64,000 nt of DNA from contig NZ_CP089981.1 in NCBI RefSeq assembly GCF_021389975.1, positions 4,303,501 through 4,367,500 on the forward strand, written 5' to 3'. The notes below the pieces were generated by a model, which was given only the letters and a program-made list of their open reading frames with translations, had not been told where the DNA came from and did no database searches. Shown piece by piece: positions 42,780 through 52,100 of the stretch (position 1 is its first letter; every line of letters begins with the position of its first letter). The position numbers were made by a program, and so were the translations under genes. Origin of the DNA: Fulvivirga ulvae (lineage in GTDB: Bacteria > Bacteroidota > Bacteroidia > Cytophagales > Cyclobacteriaceae).

Positions 42780-43679
42780 TTAAACATTCAGGATCTCAAG
42801 TATTCTATTGAGATCTTCTACAGATATAAAAGGTATTTTAATTTCTCCTTTTTTGCCATCAGACTTTACTTGTACTCTGGTACCAAAGTGAGATGCCAGC
42901 TTTGTCTGTAGGTTAGCAATTTCCTTGCCACCTTCAGGAGTAGTTTTTTCTTCACGCTCTTCTTTTCGCGGAGTCATGGCCTGACGTACCAGTTCTTCCA
43001 CTTTTCTAACAGAGAGGTCGTTTTCTATAGCTTTTTTGAAAATGTCTAACTGGGTATCTATATTTTCAATATTGATAAGGGCACGTGCATGACCCATAGA
43101 TAGCTTTTTATCTCTAAGTGCGGCCTGAATATCTGGCGGAAGTTTCAACAACCTCAGGTAATTGTTAACAGTAGTTCTGTTTTTACCTACCCGGTCTCCC
43201 AATTCTTCCTGCTTTAGATCACATTCTGTAAGTAGCCTTTGGTAGCTCAAAGCGATTTCAATGGAGTTGAGGTTCTCCCTTTGAATATTCTCTATCAATG
43301 CCATTTCCAGCATTTGCTGGTCATCGGCTGTTCTTACGTACGCTGGTATCGCATCCAGTCCTGCAAGTTTCGAAGCTTGAAATCGTCTCTCCCCTGATAT
43401 AAGCTGGTACTTATTCTTTGCCAGCTTTCTTACTGTAATTGGCTGGATTATACCTTGTACTTTTATTGAATCAGCAAGCTCTTGAAGTGCTTCCTGATCA
43501 AAATGCGTCCTTGGTTGAAACGGGTTTACTTCAATTTCCTCAAGAGGAATTGTATTCATCGCTCCTGCTGAAGGGTATTCCTTTTGCTCCTCAGTCTGAC
43601 CTTTTGCAGGGGAATCTTCTAATAAAGCGCCAAGTCCTCTGCCCAATGCATTTCTTCTCTTCAATTCTTTTTTCGCCAT
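42780..43679 (-). CDS. parB: Chromosome-partitioning protein ParB
   Basis: ParB binds parS DNA and, with ParA, segregates the chromosome. It is a CTP-dependent clamp. Hallmarks are the N-terminal RRNALGRGLGALL, the ParB box NPFQPRTHFDQEALQELADSI, the CTP-binding GERRFQASKLAGL, the HTH (KQEELGDRVGKNRTTVNNYLRLL) and a C-terminal dimer region. Length is 299 aa. parA lies 20 bp upstream, with DUF5683 immediately downstream. Confidence 0.95.
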   Translation of the reverse strand: MAKKELKRRNALGRGLGALLEDSPAKGQTEEQKEYPSAGAMNTIPLEEIEVNPFQPRTHFDQEALQELADSIKVQGIIQPITVRKLAKNKYQLISGERRFQASKLAGLDAIPAYVRTADDQQMLEMALIENIQRENLNSIEIALSYQRLLTECDLKQEELGDRVGKNRTTVNNYLRLLKLPPDIQAALRDKKLSMGHARALINIENIDTQLDIFKKAIENDLSVRKVEELVRQAMTPRKEEREEKTTPEGGKEIANLQTKLASHFGTRVQVKSDGKKGEIKIPFISVEDLNRILEILNV

Positions 43680-43699
43680 GCTTCCTCCTAATTATTTGA

Positions 43700-44470
43700 T
43701 CATGAAATTCCGTTTTTCTCCATTATTTCCTTTGCCAGATTCAGGTAACTGAGTGCTCCCTTACTTTCTGCATCGTGTGCTATAGCAGGTACACCAAAGC
43801 TTGGTGACTCACTTAACTTTATGTTTCGAGGTATTATTGTGTCAAATACAATTTTTTGAAAGTGGGTTTTTACTTCTTCCACAACCTGGTTTGATAGCCT
43901 CAACCTAACATCATACATAGTAAGCAGAATACCTTCAATCTCCAGTTCGGGGTTAAGTCGTGTCTGAATAATTTTAATGGTATTTAATAGCTTTCCTAAG
44001 CCTTCAAGAGCGAAGTACTCACACTGAACAGGTATGATAACCGAGTCTGCCGCGGTCAGTGCATTGATAGTGATCAAACCCAATGATGGAGAACAGTCTA
44101 TGATAATGAAATCATAATCTTTTTTCACCAGCTTTAGGGCATCACGCATTCTTTCTTCCCTGCGTTCAATATTTACCATCTCTACTTCGGCACCCACAAG
44201 GTCGATGTGAGAAGGTAGTATGTGCAGGTAGTCAATGTCCGTCTCTGTAATAGCTTCAGTAACATCAATGCCATCCACCATGCACTCATATATACTTACT
44301 TCTACTTCTTTGGGGTTTAAGCCCAGTCCTGATGTTGAGTTCGCCTGAGGGTCAGCATCAATGACCAGGGTTCTATATTCTAAGGCAGCCATACTAGCTG
44401 CAAGATTGATAGCAGATGTAGTTTTTCCTACACCACCTTTTTGGTTTGCAATGGCAATTACTTTACTCAT
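43700..44470 (-). CDS. parA: Chromosome-partitioning ATPase ParA
   Basis: This is a Walker-type ATPase that moves ParB-parS complexes. The deviant Walker A NQKGGVGKTTSAINLA, the switch DADPQANST, and the 'IIIDCSPSLGLITINAL' Walker B are all visible. The 256-aa length is normal for the Soj-type chromosomal ParA without an extra HTH. It heads the parAB segment of the minus-strand block. Confidence 0.96.
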   Translation of the reverse strand: MSKVIAIANQKGGVGKTTSAINLAASMAALEYRTLVIDADPQANSTSGLGLNPKEVEVSIYECMVDGIDVTEAITETDIDYLHILPSHIDLVGAEVEMVNIERREERMRDALKLVKKDYDFIIIDCSPSLGLITINALTAADSVIIPVQCEYFALEGLGKLLNTIKIIQTRLNPELEIEGILLTMYDVRLRLSNQVVEEVKTHFQKIVFDTIIPRNIKLSESPSFGVPAIAHDAESKGALSYLNLAKEIMEKNGIS

Positions 44471-44477
44471 CGATTGA

Positions 44478-45158
44478 TTATAAATTAATAGTTTCTCCTA
44501 TACCCATCAATACCAACTCCTTACCGTGATTCTGGAAAGCTGACTTTGCTTCTCCGTGGTTTATTTTTATGAGAGGGAAAGTATCATAGTGCATGGCGAT
44601 TACCTTTTTTGTTCCCACGAAATCAGCTGCTTTATTGGCATCCTCTATGCCCATCGTAAAATTACTTCCAATTGGCAAAAAAGCAAAGTCTATGTTAAAC
44701 TCGTCCTCAATAAGTTTCATATCATAATGAAGCGCGGTATCACCGGCATAATAAAAAGTTTTGCCTTCACTTTCTATCACATAACCGGCAGGATTACCAC
44801 CATAGCTGCCGTCCGGCATGCTGCTGGAGTGCACTGCATTAACCATTTTTAAGGTGCCGAAATCAAAATCCCAGCGTCCTCCATGGTTCATTTGATGCCC
44901 GTTTTCCAGCCCCTTCTCGGCAAACCATGAGATTACTTCAAAAGTTGAAATGATCTGGGCTTTGTTATTTTTATAAATATTTTCTACGTCAGCAATGTGA
45001 TCCTGATGCCCATGAGAAAGGATAATGTAGTCTGTTTTAATCTCACTAATGTTTATATCTTTTGCCAGTTCATTGGGAGATATAAAAGGATCAAAAAGGA
45101 GTTTCTTTCCTGCGGTTGCAACTAGAAAACACGAATGTCCATAGTAAGTAACTTCCAT
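44478..45158 (-). CDS. UPF0173 metal-dependent hydrolase
   Basis: From the ATG at 45158 the product is 226 aa, the size of the YtkL-like family. An upstream run of 50 codons with no family character is excluded. Beta-lactamase-fold hallmarks are the HSCF-like YYGHSCFLV, the metal-binding LSHGHQDHIADV (HxHxDH) and the later YAGDTALHYDMKL. Substrate unknown. It lies 7 bp from parA and is probably co-transcribed. Confidence 0.87.
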   Translation of the reverse strand: MEVTYYGHSCFLVATAGKKLLFDPFISPNELAKDINISEIKTDYIILSHGHQDHIADVENIYKNNKAQIISTFEVISWFAEKGLENGHQMNHGGRWDFDFGTLKMVNAVHSSSMPDGSYGGNPAGYVIESEGKTFYYAGDTALHYDMKLIEDEFNIDFAFLPIGSNFTMGIEDANKAADFVGTKKVIAMHYDTFPLIKINHGEAKSAFQNHGKELVLMGIGETINL

Positions 45159-45195
45159 ATTTAATTGTGAGGTTTGGATTACGAAATCAGGGTTA

Positions 45196-45203
45196 CAAAG
45201 ATA
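45196..45203 (-). promoter_or_regulatory. Bacteroidota-type -7 promoter box for the UPF0173/parAB segment
   Basis: On the minus strand the sequence reads TATCTTTG, matching TAnnTTTG. It lies 38 bp upstream of the start at 45158. No clear -33 TTG box is present at the right distance. Confidence 0.5.
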
Positions 45204-45260
45204 TAAGTTTAATTGAATTATGTAAGTTAATGTATCGACACTATTTGAGGAAAATAGAAA

Positions 45261-45345
45261 GAGGCTGTCCCCTGAGTTCTGCAATAACCTTTCATAATAT
45301 AACCACAAGGGTTTTTAAAGGGTAACAGACTCTGAAGACAGCCTC
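45261..45345. repeat. Long-loop 9-bp inverted repeat between the UPF0173 gene and yidC
   Basis: GAGGCTGTC (45261-45269) is the exact inverse of GACAGCCTC (45337-45345), with about 67 bases between. Within the right arm, TCTGA and TCAGA (45331-45348 region) also pair. It lies in the 3' untranslated part of yidC on the minus strand, so it may be a terminator or a mobile-element-like (MITE-like) remnant. I cannot tell. Confidence 0.4.
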
Positions 45346-45366
45346 AGAATAAATTTTAAAACTAAA

Positions 45367-47181
45367 TTATTTTTTCGTTTTCCCCTGATTACTGGCCTTC
45401 ATTGCCTCCTCAAGCTTTAGCTGAAATTTCGATTTTTTCTTGTTGACATTCTTTTTCCTGTTCTCTTCAAGAATAACTTTGATCTTTTCCTCGTCAACAA
45501 ATTTTCTTATCAATGCCTGCTGTCCGAAAGTTACAATGTTGGATACAAAGTAGTAAAAACTAAGGGCGGCAGGATAAGAATTAAGTACAAACATGAATAT
45601 TACCGGCATCAGGTAGGAGAAAGTTTTCATCGGTCCCTGTACCGTACTTACCTGCTGGTTAGACCATGTGTATAGAATGGTTGACATAGTCATCAACAAC
45701 ACAAACAGACTGACATGATCACCGTAAAAAGGTATGGTAAATGGCAGTTGCATAATGGAATCATAGGTTGACAAGTCCTCCGCCCAAAGAAAACTTTCAC
45801 CCCTCAACTCTATTGATTGAGGAAAGAAATAAAACATTGCAAAGAGAATGGGCATTTGAAGTAGCATAGGTATACAACCACTCAAAGGACTTACCCCTAC
45901 TTTTTGGTAAAGCTTCATCTGCTCTTGTTGAGCTTTAGCTAAGTCTTCACCATGCTTTTCTTTTATTTCGTCAAGCTCCGGTTTTAGCACCTTCATCTTA
46001 GCCATAGACAGGTATGACTTATAAGAAAGAGGCGAAAGTACCAGCTTGATAAGTAGTACCATTATGATAATAATCAAGCCATAATTGCTGATGAAGCCTC
46101 CCAGCAGATCAAATAAAGGAATAATTACAAAGCGGTTGATCCATTTCATAGGAGGCCAGCCAAGGTAAAGATTGCTCTCAAATTCGTCAGCGATATCTCC
46201 TAGAATATGATAATCATTAGGACCAAAATAATAAGTATAGGAGGCTTTCCCTGCTTTTACATCTTCAGTGGGTATGCTAAGGTTAACTTTAGCGTATTTT
46301 ACAGTGGAAGGGTCTTCACTATTAATTGAGGTTTCGAATTTACCCTTTCCAAAACTTTCATTGGCTACTATACCGGCAACAAAGAAACGCTGCTTGATTG
46401 CTACCCATTTCAGGCTCTCCTCAACTACTTCTTCTTCAGTACTGTTACTTCCTTCAGGCAGCCCTTCGAATTCTTCTCCGGCCGTGTAGTAATTGATTGT
46501 GGAATTTCTTCTGCTCATCTCCACATCCTTTTCCTGAGTTTTGATGCGGTCATGCCATTGATAAGTTAGACTTTCCTGTGATATATACTGTTCTAGTCCG
46601 TTAAGCTCAAGTTTGTAATTTAGCTCGTAGCTTCCGTTAGCCAGTTTATAGATATGTCTTACATTCTGTTCGGCTCCTACATTCAATGTATATATAAGAA
46701 CCGAAGTATCCCCCACGGACTGTGTGGTAGTTGTATAATAGAGCTTGTTAAGATCTATTTGCTTTCCCAATGAATTCAGAAGAAGAGAGAACTTATTTCT
46801 GTCTTCATTGATTAATACAACCGGTTCATTTGTGTAGGTTGTAAATTTTTTAAGCTCAACATTATTGATTTTACCACCCTGATTGGTTAAAGTAATTTTT
46901 ACCAGATCATTTTCAAGGACATTGTCTGATGCTATTCCGGTAGCGCCATTAGCAAAAACACCAAACTTTTGCTGATTAAGCAAAGATTGAATTGAATCGT
47001 TGATTGTTTCTGCTGTATTGACAGCTGTGCTATCGGAAGATTCTATATTTTCTTCTCCTTCGGCAAGTTCTGTTACAGGAGCCTTCTCCTCAACCGGTAT
47101 AGGTTCCGGCGAAAAGAAATAAAAATATAGCAATATCATCACTGCTATTAAAATTAAACCTGTTGCTTGGTTTCTATCCAT
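45367..47181 (-). CDS. yidC: Membrane protein insertase YidC
   Basis: YidC inserts and folds membrane proteins with or beside SecYEG. The 604-aa protein starts with a signal-anchor helix (about 6-24), has a large periplasmic beta domain (about 70-340), and then the core LLIKLVLSPLSYKSYLSMAKM with further helices including LSGCIPMLLQMPILFAMFY and the late 'FMFVLNSYPAALSFYYFVSN'. The C-terminus is highly basic (KKNVNKKKSK ... KTKK). It follows pyrG by 17 bp. Confidence 0.96.
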   Translation of the reverse strand: MDRNQATGLILIAVMILLYFYFFSPEPIPVEEKAPVTELAEGEENIESSDSTAVNTAETINDSIQSLLNQQKFGVFANGATGIASDNVLENDLVKITLTNQGGKINNVELKKFTTYTNEPVVLINEDRNKFSLLLNSLGKQIDLNKLYYTTTTQSVGDTSVLIYTLNVGAEQNVRHIYKLANGSYELNYKLELNGLEQYISQESLTYQWHDRIKTQEKDVEMSRRNSTINYYTAGEEFEGLPEGSNSTEEEVVEESLKWVAIKQRFFVAGIVANESFGKGKFETSINSEDPSTVKYAKVNLSIPTEDVKAGKASYTYYFGPNDYHILGDIADEFESNLYLGWPPMKWINRFVIIPLFDLLGGFISNYGLIIIIMVLLIKLVLSPLSYKSYLSMAKMKVLKPELDEIKEKHGEDLAKAQQEQMKLYQKVGVSPLSGCIPMLLQMPILFAMFYFFPQSIELRGESFLWAEDLSTYDSIMQLPFTIPFYGDHVSLFVLLMTMSTILYTWSNQQVSTVQGPMKTFSYLMPVIFMFVLNSYPAALSFYYFVSNIVTFGQQALIRKFVDEEKIKVILEENRKKNVNKKKSKFQLKLEEAMKASNQGKTKK

Positions 47182-47198
47182 TGTATTTTTTGTAATAA

Positions 47199-48827
47199 TT
47201 AACGCTTTGAGTTATTCTCTTTTTTGTGATTCTGAGCAGCCTCTACAAACTTAACAAACAGAGGATGAGGATTTAAAACTGTACTCTTAAGTTCAGGGTG
47301 ATATTGTGTGCCAATAAACCATGGATGGTCTTTAAGTTCAACAACTTCAACCAATCCTGTATCCGGATTAATCCCGGTGGCCATTAATCCTGCTTTTTCC
47401 ATTTGTTCCAGATATTTGTTGTTAAACTCGTACCTGTGTCTGTGTCGCTCACTTATTTTTACTTTTCCGTAGACAGAGCTTGCCTTGCTACCCTTTTTTA
47501 AGTCACAGGGATAAGCGCCCAATCTCATGGTACCTCCTTTGTCCGTAACTTTCTTTTGTTCCTCCATCAGGTCAATAACCGGGTTTTTGGTTTTTTCATT
47601 CAGCTCTGTAGATGAAGCATCTTTAAGCTTTAGTACATTTCTGGCAAACTCAATGACAGCGCATTGCATGCCCAGGCATATGCCAAAGAATGGGGTTTTG
47701 CTTTCTCTCAGGAATTTTACGGCTTCTATTTTACCTTCAACACCGCGCTCACCAAAACCAGGTGCTACCAATACCCCATCAAACTTGCCAAGTATGGAAG
47801 CACAGTTCTCAGGTGTTACAGTTTCAGATGAGATCCATTCAATATTTACTTTACACTCATTAACCGCACCGGCATGAGTGAAGGCCTCGACAATTGATTT
47901 ATAAGCATCCGGAAGTTCAACATATTTGCCAACCAAACCAATTTTAACTTCATCAGTAGGGTTTTTTAGCTTCCCTAAAAACACCTTCCACTGCTCAAGG
48001 TTAGGTTCATTTTTATTGGGTATTTTTAGCTTGGCCAGTACACGTTCGGCAAGTTTCTCCTTTCGCATAAGGATGGGCACATCATAAATAGTATCCGCAT
48101 CGAGAGCTTCGATGACAGAGTTAATGTGAACGTTGCAAAACAAAGCCAGTTTTTTTCGTATTTCAGGAGGAAGATGTCTCTCAGATCTGCATACCAGGAT
48201 ATCCGGCTGAATACCGGCCTCCAAAAGCTGCTTTACAGAGTGCTGTGTAGGTTTAGTTTTTAACTCTTTTGCAGCGCTCAGGTAAGGGATAAGTGTAAGG
48301 TGGATAACAAGAAAATTGTTTACACCCACATCCCATTTTACCTGTCGTACGGCTTCAATAAAGGGAAGAGATTCAATATCACCAACACAACCACCAATCT
48401 CTGTGATCACAAAATCATATTCTCCACTTTCACCAAGCTGAAAAATGTTTCTTTTTATTTCATCAGTAATATGGGGTACAACCTGCACGGTTTTACCCAA
48501 GTATTCACCTTTTCTTTCTTTGGTGATTACATTATTATATATCCGGCCCGTAGTTACGTTGTTGGCCTGTGAAGTTGGAGTATTAAGAAACCTTTCATAG
48601 TGCCCGAGGTCAAGGTCTGTTTCAGCCCCATCATCCGTTACATAGCATTCGCCATGTTCATATGGATTTAGTGTACCCGGATCAATGTTAATATATGGGT
48701 CAAATTTTTGTATGGTAACTTTGAAACCTCGAGCCTGAAGCAGTTTGCCCAAAGAAGCTGAGATTATTCCTTTACCAAGAGAAGAAGTTACCCCACCGGT
48801 AACAAAAATATACTTTGCCGTAGCCAT
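47199..48827 (-). CDS. pyrG: CTP synthase
   Basis: PyrG makes CTP from UTP, ATP and glutamine. The N-terminal amidoligase domain starts KYIFVTGGVTSSLGKGI. The C-terminal glutaminase has its nucleophile Cys in FFGICLGMQCAVIEFARN and the GTQYHPELKS loop near the end. The 542-aa length is normal. It is the first gene of the yidC/UPF0173/parAB minus-strand block and has the best promoter in the window. Confidence 0.97.
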   Translation of the reverse strand: MATAKYIFVTGGVTSSLGKGIISASLGKLLQARGFKVTIQKFDPYINIDPGTLNPYEHGECYVTDDGAETDLDLGHYERFLNTPTSQANNVTTGRIYNNVITKERKGEYLGKTVQVVPHITDEIKRNIFQLGESGEYDFVITEIGGCVGDIESLPFIEAVRQVKWDVGVNNFLVIHLTLIPYLSAAKELKTKPTQHSVKQLLEAGIQPDILVCRSERHLPPEIRKKLALFCNVHINSVIEALDADTIYDVPILMRKEKLAERVLAKLKIPNKNEPNLEQWKVFLGKLKNPTDEVKIGLVGKYVELPDAYKSIVEAFTHAGAVNECKVNIEWISSETVTPENCASILGKFDGVLVAPGFGERGVEGKIEAVKFLRESKTPFFGICLGMQCAVIEFARNVLKLKDASSTELNEKTKNPVIDLMEEQKKVTDKGGTMRLGAYPCDLKKGSKASSVYGKVKISERHRHRYEFNNKYLEQMEKAGLMATGINPDTGLVEVVELKDHPWFIGTQYHPELKSTVLNPHPLFVKFVEAAQNHKKENNSKR

Positions 48828-49128
48828 AAGTTGATTTAATAGAATGAATTGCCTTAGAACTTATGGGGTGCAAAGGTACATGAATAACCCGAAATCGGTA
48901 ATAGAAATAGGAAATTTTATATTACCAATAAAAAGGGGTAGCCGCCTACAAAATTTCATTTTCTGAAAAATTCCGAAAAATCTAATTTGAGTTGGTTACA
49001 AGAAAAACTAATATTGTATTCATTGTTTAAACAAGATATGTTCAAAATATCCCCTTCAAGTATATAAACTTTATGGATATATGCTTATTTTGAGCTGTAA
49101 TTACGGAGAATCTAACCAATCACCTTTA
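48828..49128. other. Divergent intergenic region between pyrG and the giant gene
   Basis: The gap holds the pyrG promoter (48871-48878). It also holds a perfect 12-bp palindrome TTGTTTAAACAA at 49023-49034, about 100 bp upstream of the giant gene. The rest is AT-rich, with no RNA gene or clear promoter for the rightward gene. The palindrome is the best operator candidate for the giant gene. Confidence 0.55.
48871..48878 (-). promoter_or_regulatory. Bacteroidota-type promoter box upstream of pyrG
   Basis: On the minus strand TACCTTTGCACCCC contains the TAnnTTTG -7 box used by the main sigma factor of Bacteroidota. It lies 44 bp before the pyrG start; transcription would begin near 48864. Confidence 0.7.
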
Positions 49129-52100
49129 ATGAAAGTTGTCTATAAACTAACAGGTAATTTATTTTTTCTTTTTCTTCTTTTAGCGGGATTTGAGTCTTTT
49201 GGACAATCTGGTACTTGTAGTGATGCCACCAATTATGGAGTAGTTTCTAGTTTGAGTACAAATTGCGGAGGAGACGTTGTGACAAGAACAATCATTGCGG
49301 ATGGATCTTGGGATACAGTAAATGATGTCATTGAGGCAAGAGTAAACTGGGGGGATGGGAGTACACCCGAAGATTTTACTCTTATTTACATAGGTGCGGT
49401 GGGTGAGTGGCGTTTTTCGGCAACACATGTTTATCCTGACAATGGCACAGAGTGTTTGTATACCGCAAGAACAAGGTTGCAGGTTAATGGTTCATTTTGT
49501 TTTGAAGCAGATTTGTTTCAGGAATTTGATGTCTTGGTATATGATGAATTGGATAACCCTAATATAGGAACACATGATATAACACATGATGTCTCTTCTA
49601 CGGGGGCTCTTAATGTAATAACAGATGAAGTTGATGTTTGCGAAAATGATACCGATGCTATCCGTTTACAGGATAATAGCGAATTTAACTGTACACAAGC
49701 CAATTTAGATAGTCCTCCTCAATCAAGTGATTTTAGAAATGGTGAAGAAAGGTGGGTACAATGGGTGTATGGAACCTCAGAAACCATAACAGGGGATGTT
49801 ACTATTGGTGGAAATATAGTGTCTGCTTTCCCATACTATGGCCCCATAACTTTTATCGGTGATGATACTGCTACTCCGGCGAGAGACGTTACCTTGGATA
49901 TTAACTTACCAATAACAGCAGTCGATGGAGAGATTTTTGAAGTTACTCTACGAAGTTGGAATGTTTGTAATCCCTATGATGCTAACACAGGTGACGGCAA
50001 TTATCTAAATCCAGTGGGAGGTGTATTTGACCCTACTGTTGACTCAGATTTTGCAGGATCTTGGCCAGATGCTTCGGACGCTCCTGTTACAACAACTCAA
50101 ATTATAAGAGTCATAACTGTTCCTAATACCCCTCTACCTGTTAATTCTACTATATGTGAAGGAGATGCGATTGGTGGAGTCAACTATCAAATTGGAGGTA
50201 CAGCAGGTAGCTCGCTTATTAATTGGTATGATGATAACCCAAATGTGGGAGGTGTATTGGTAGCCAATCCTAATGGAACTAATTCGAACCTTTTTCCTGC
50301 CTCTTCCTACCCAGGAGGTATAAATACAAATATTCCAGGGGTATACTCAATGTGGGCAACGTATATTTTAGGGGGATCAAATGATTGTGAAAGTGATCCC
50401 GTAGAGGTTATATTAACCATAAGAGAAGATTTGACTACCCCCGATCCAATAACCGGTTCGGTTGAAATTTGTAACGGAATCAATAATGTGTCATTTTCTT
50501 TACCAGCTCCGGCAGGCTCTACAGTTTTTGGAGGACCAGCGGATTATGAATGGTCTACTTCTGGAGGTGGTGGGGTAACTCTGGATGCAACTTCAGGACA
50601 AAGTATAACCGCTGACTTTAATATCGGAGGGTCATTTACCACTACTACAAGAACCATTAGGGTAAGAAGGAAATATTCAACTGCTCCTGACTGTTATTCG
50701 AACTATCGGAATTTTACCGTTACTATTTACAATAATACCCTGGCGGGAATAGTCAGTTCTGATGATATAATATGTGAGGGAGAATCAACGGGAATATTGA
50801 CATTAACAGGGCATAGGGGGAATATTATCAGGTGGGAAAGGCAAATTAACGGAGGAGGGTTTGCTGATATTGGAAATGCCGGAAATTCAACTTTTCAGGA
50901 AACTTTAGCTACAGAAGGAACTTATGATTATAGAGCTATAGTTGAAAATGGAGTTTGCTCAACTGAAACCAGTGCTGATGCAACAATTGTAGTCAATCCT
51001 GTACCTGTAAAACCTACCATTACTGAGGTAGGAGATGGGGTAGAAATTTGTGCGAATGGTAGCCAAACTATTTTGCAATCAAGTAATGCTGATGGTGATG
51101 CGGATGAATATGCATGGTTTAAAGATCCTGACCTGTTTACACCAGTACAGCAGAGTACTAGCAACCAGCTGGTGCTGGATTTAATTGGCGAATCGGGTAC
51201 ATATTACGTCCAGACAATCGGTATAGACCCAACGAACTGCGAAAGCCAGTTATCTGATCCAATCGATATTATTATTAACCCGCTTCCAACGGCCACAGTA
51301 ACAGGAGGAGGTTCTGTTTGTGCGGGGAATCCTGCTCCACCAGCAGTGGTTACACTTACGGGAACAGGGCCATACAATATCACCTATACCAGAGATGGCT
51401 CACCCAAGGTTGCTAACGGTATCAATTCACCCTATATCATCCCGGGTTCTACATCTGTTGTAGATGGGCTGGATGATACTTATGAAGTAATATCTGTTAC
51501 TGATTTGGGTACATCTATAAATTGTACGGTTACTGCTCCTTCAGCCAATATTTCAGGGGATGCAACAATTGCAGTAAGTCCGGTGGCTCCACCAGCTATA
51601 GAGTCTGTAACAGTAGAAACTGCGGTGTGTGATGACGGTGCAGGTACTGATGCACCAGATATTATCATCGATTTATCACCAGATGATAATACACAGCAAT
51701 ATGATATTACATATAACATAAATGGAGGTAGTTCAATCCTTATTACTAATCAACCGGTTGACGCTTCCGGAATTTTCAGGATACAACCTGATTATACAGT
51801 GGATTTAGGGGGAACACCCGGAACTTATTCTTACGAGATCACTTCAATAGTCAATGTGACATCTTCCTGTACAGCTACCGGATTGCCTTCAGGACCTCAC
51901 AATGTTATTATCAATCCACGACCTGCTGACCCGACAAATCCTGTTGATGCTATTGCATGTTCTACAGATTTAACCGGAGCAACGCTTTCTGTGGATGCGC
52001 CAGCAGCAGGAAATACAATCCATTGGTATCAGGATGCTGCTCTGACAGTTGATGCTGATCCGGCTTTTGGTACAGCAGCAGGAGCGCAGGGTGAGTTATT

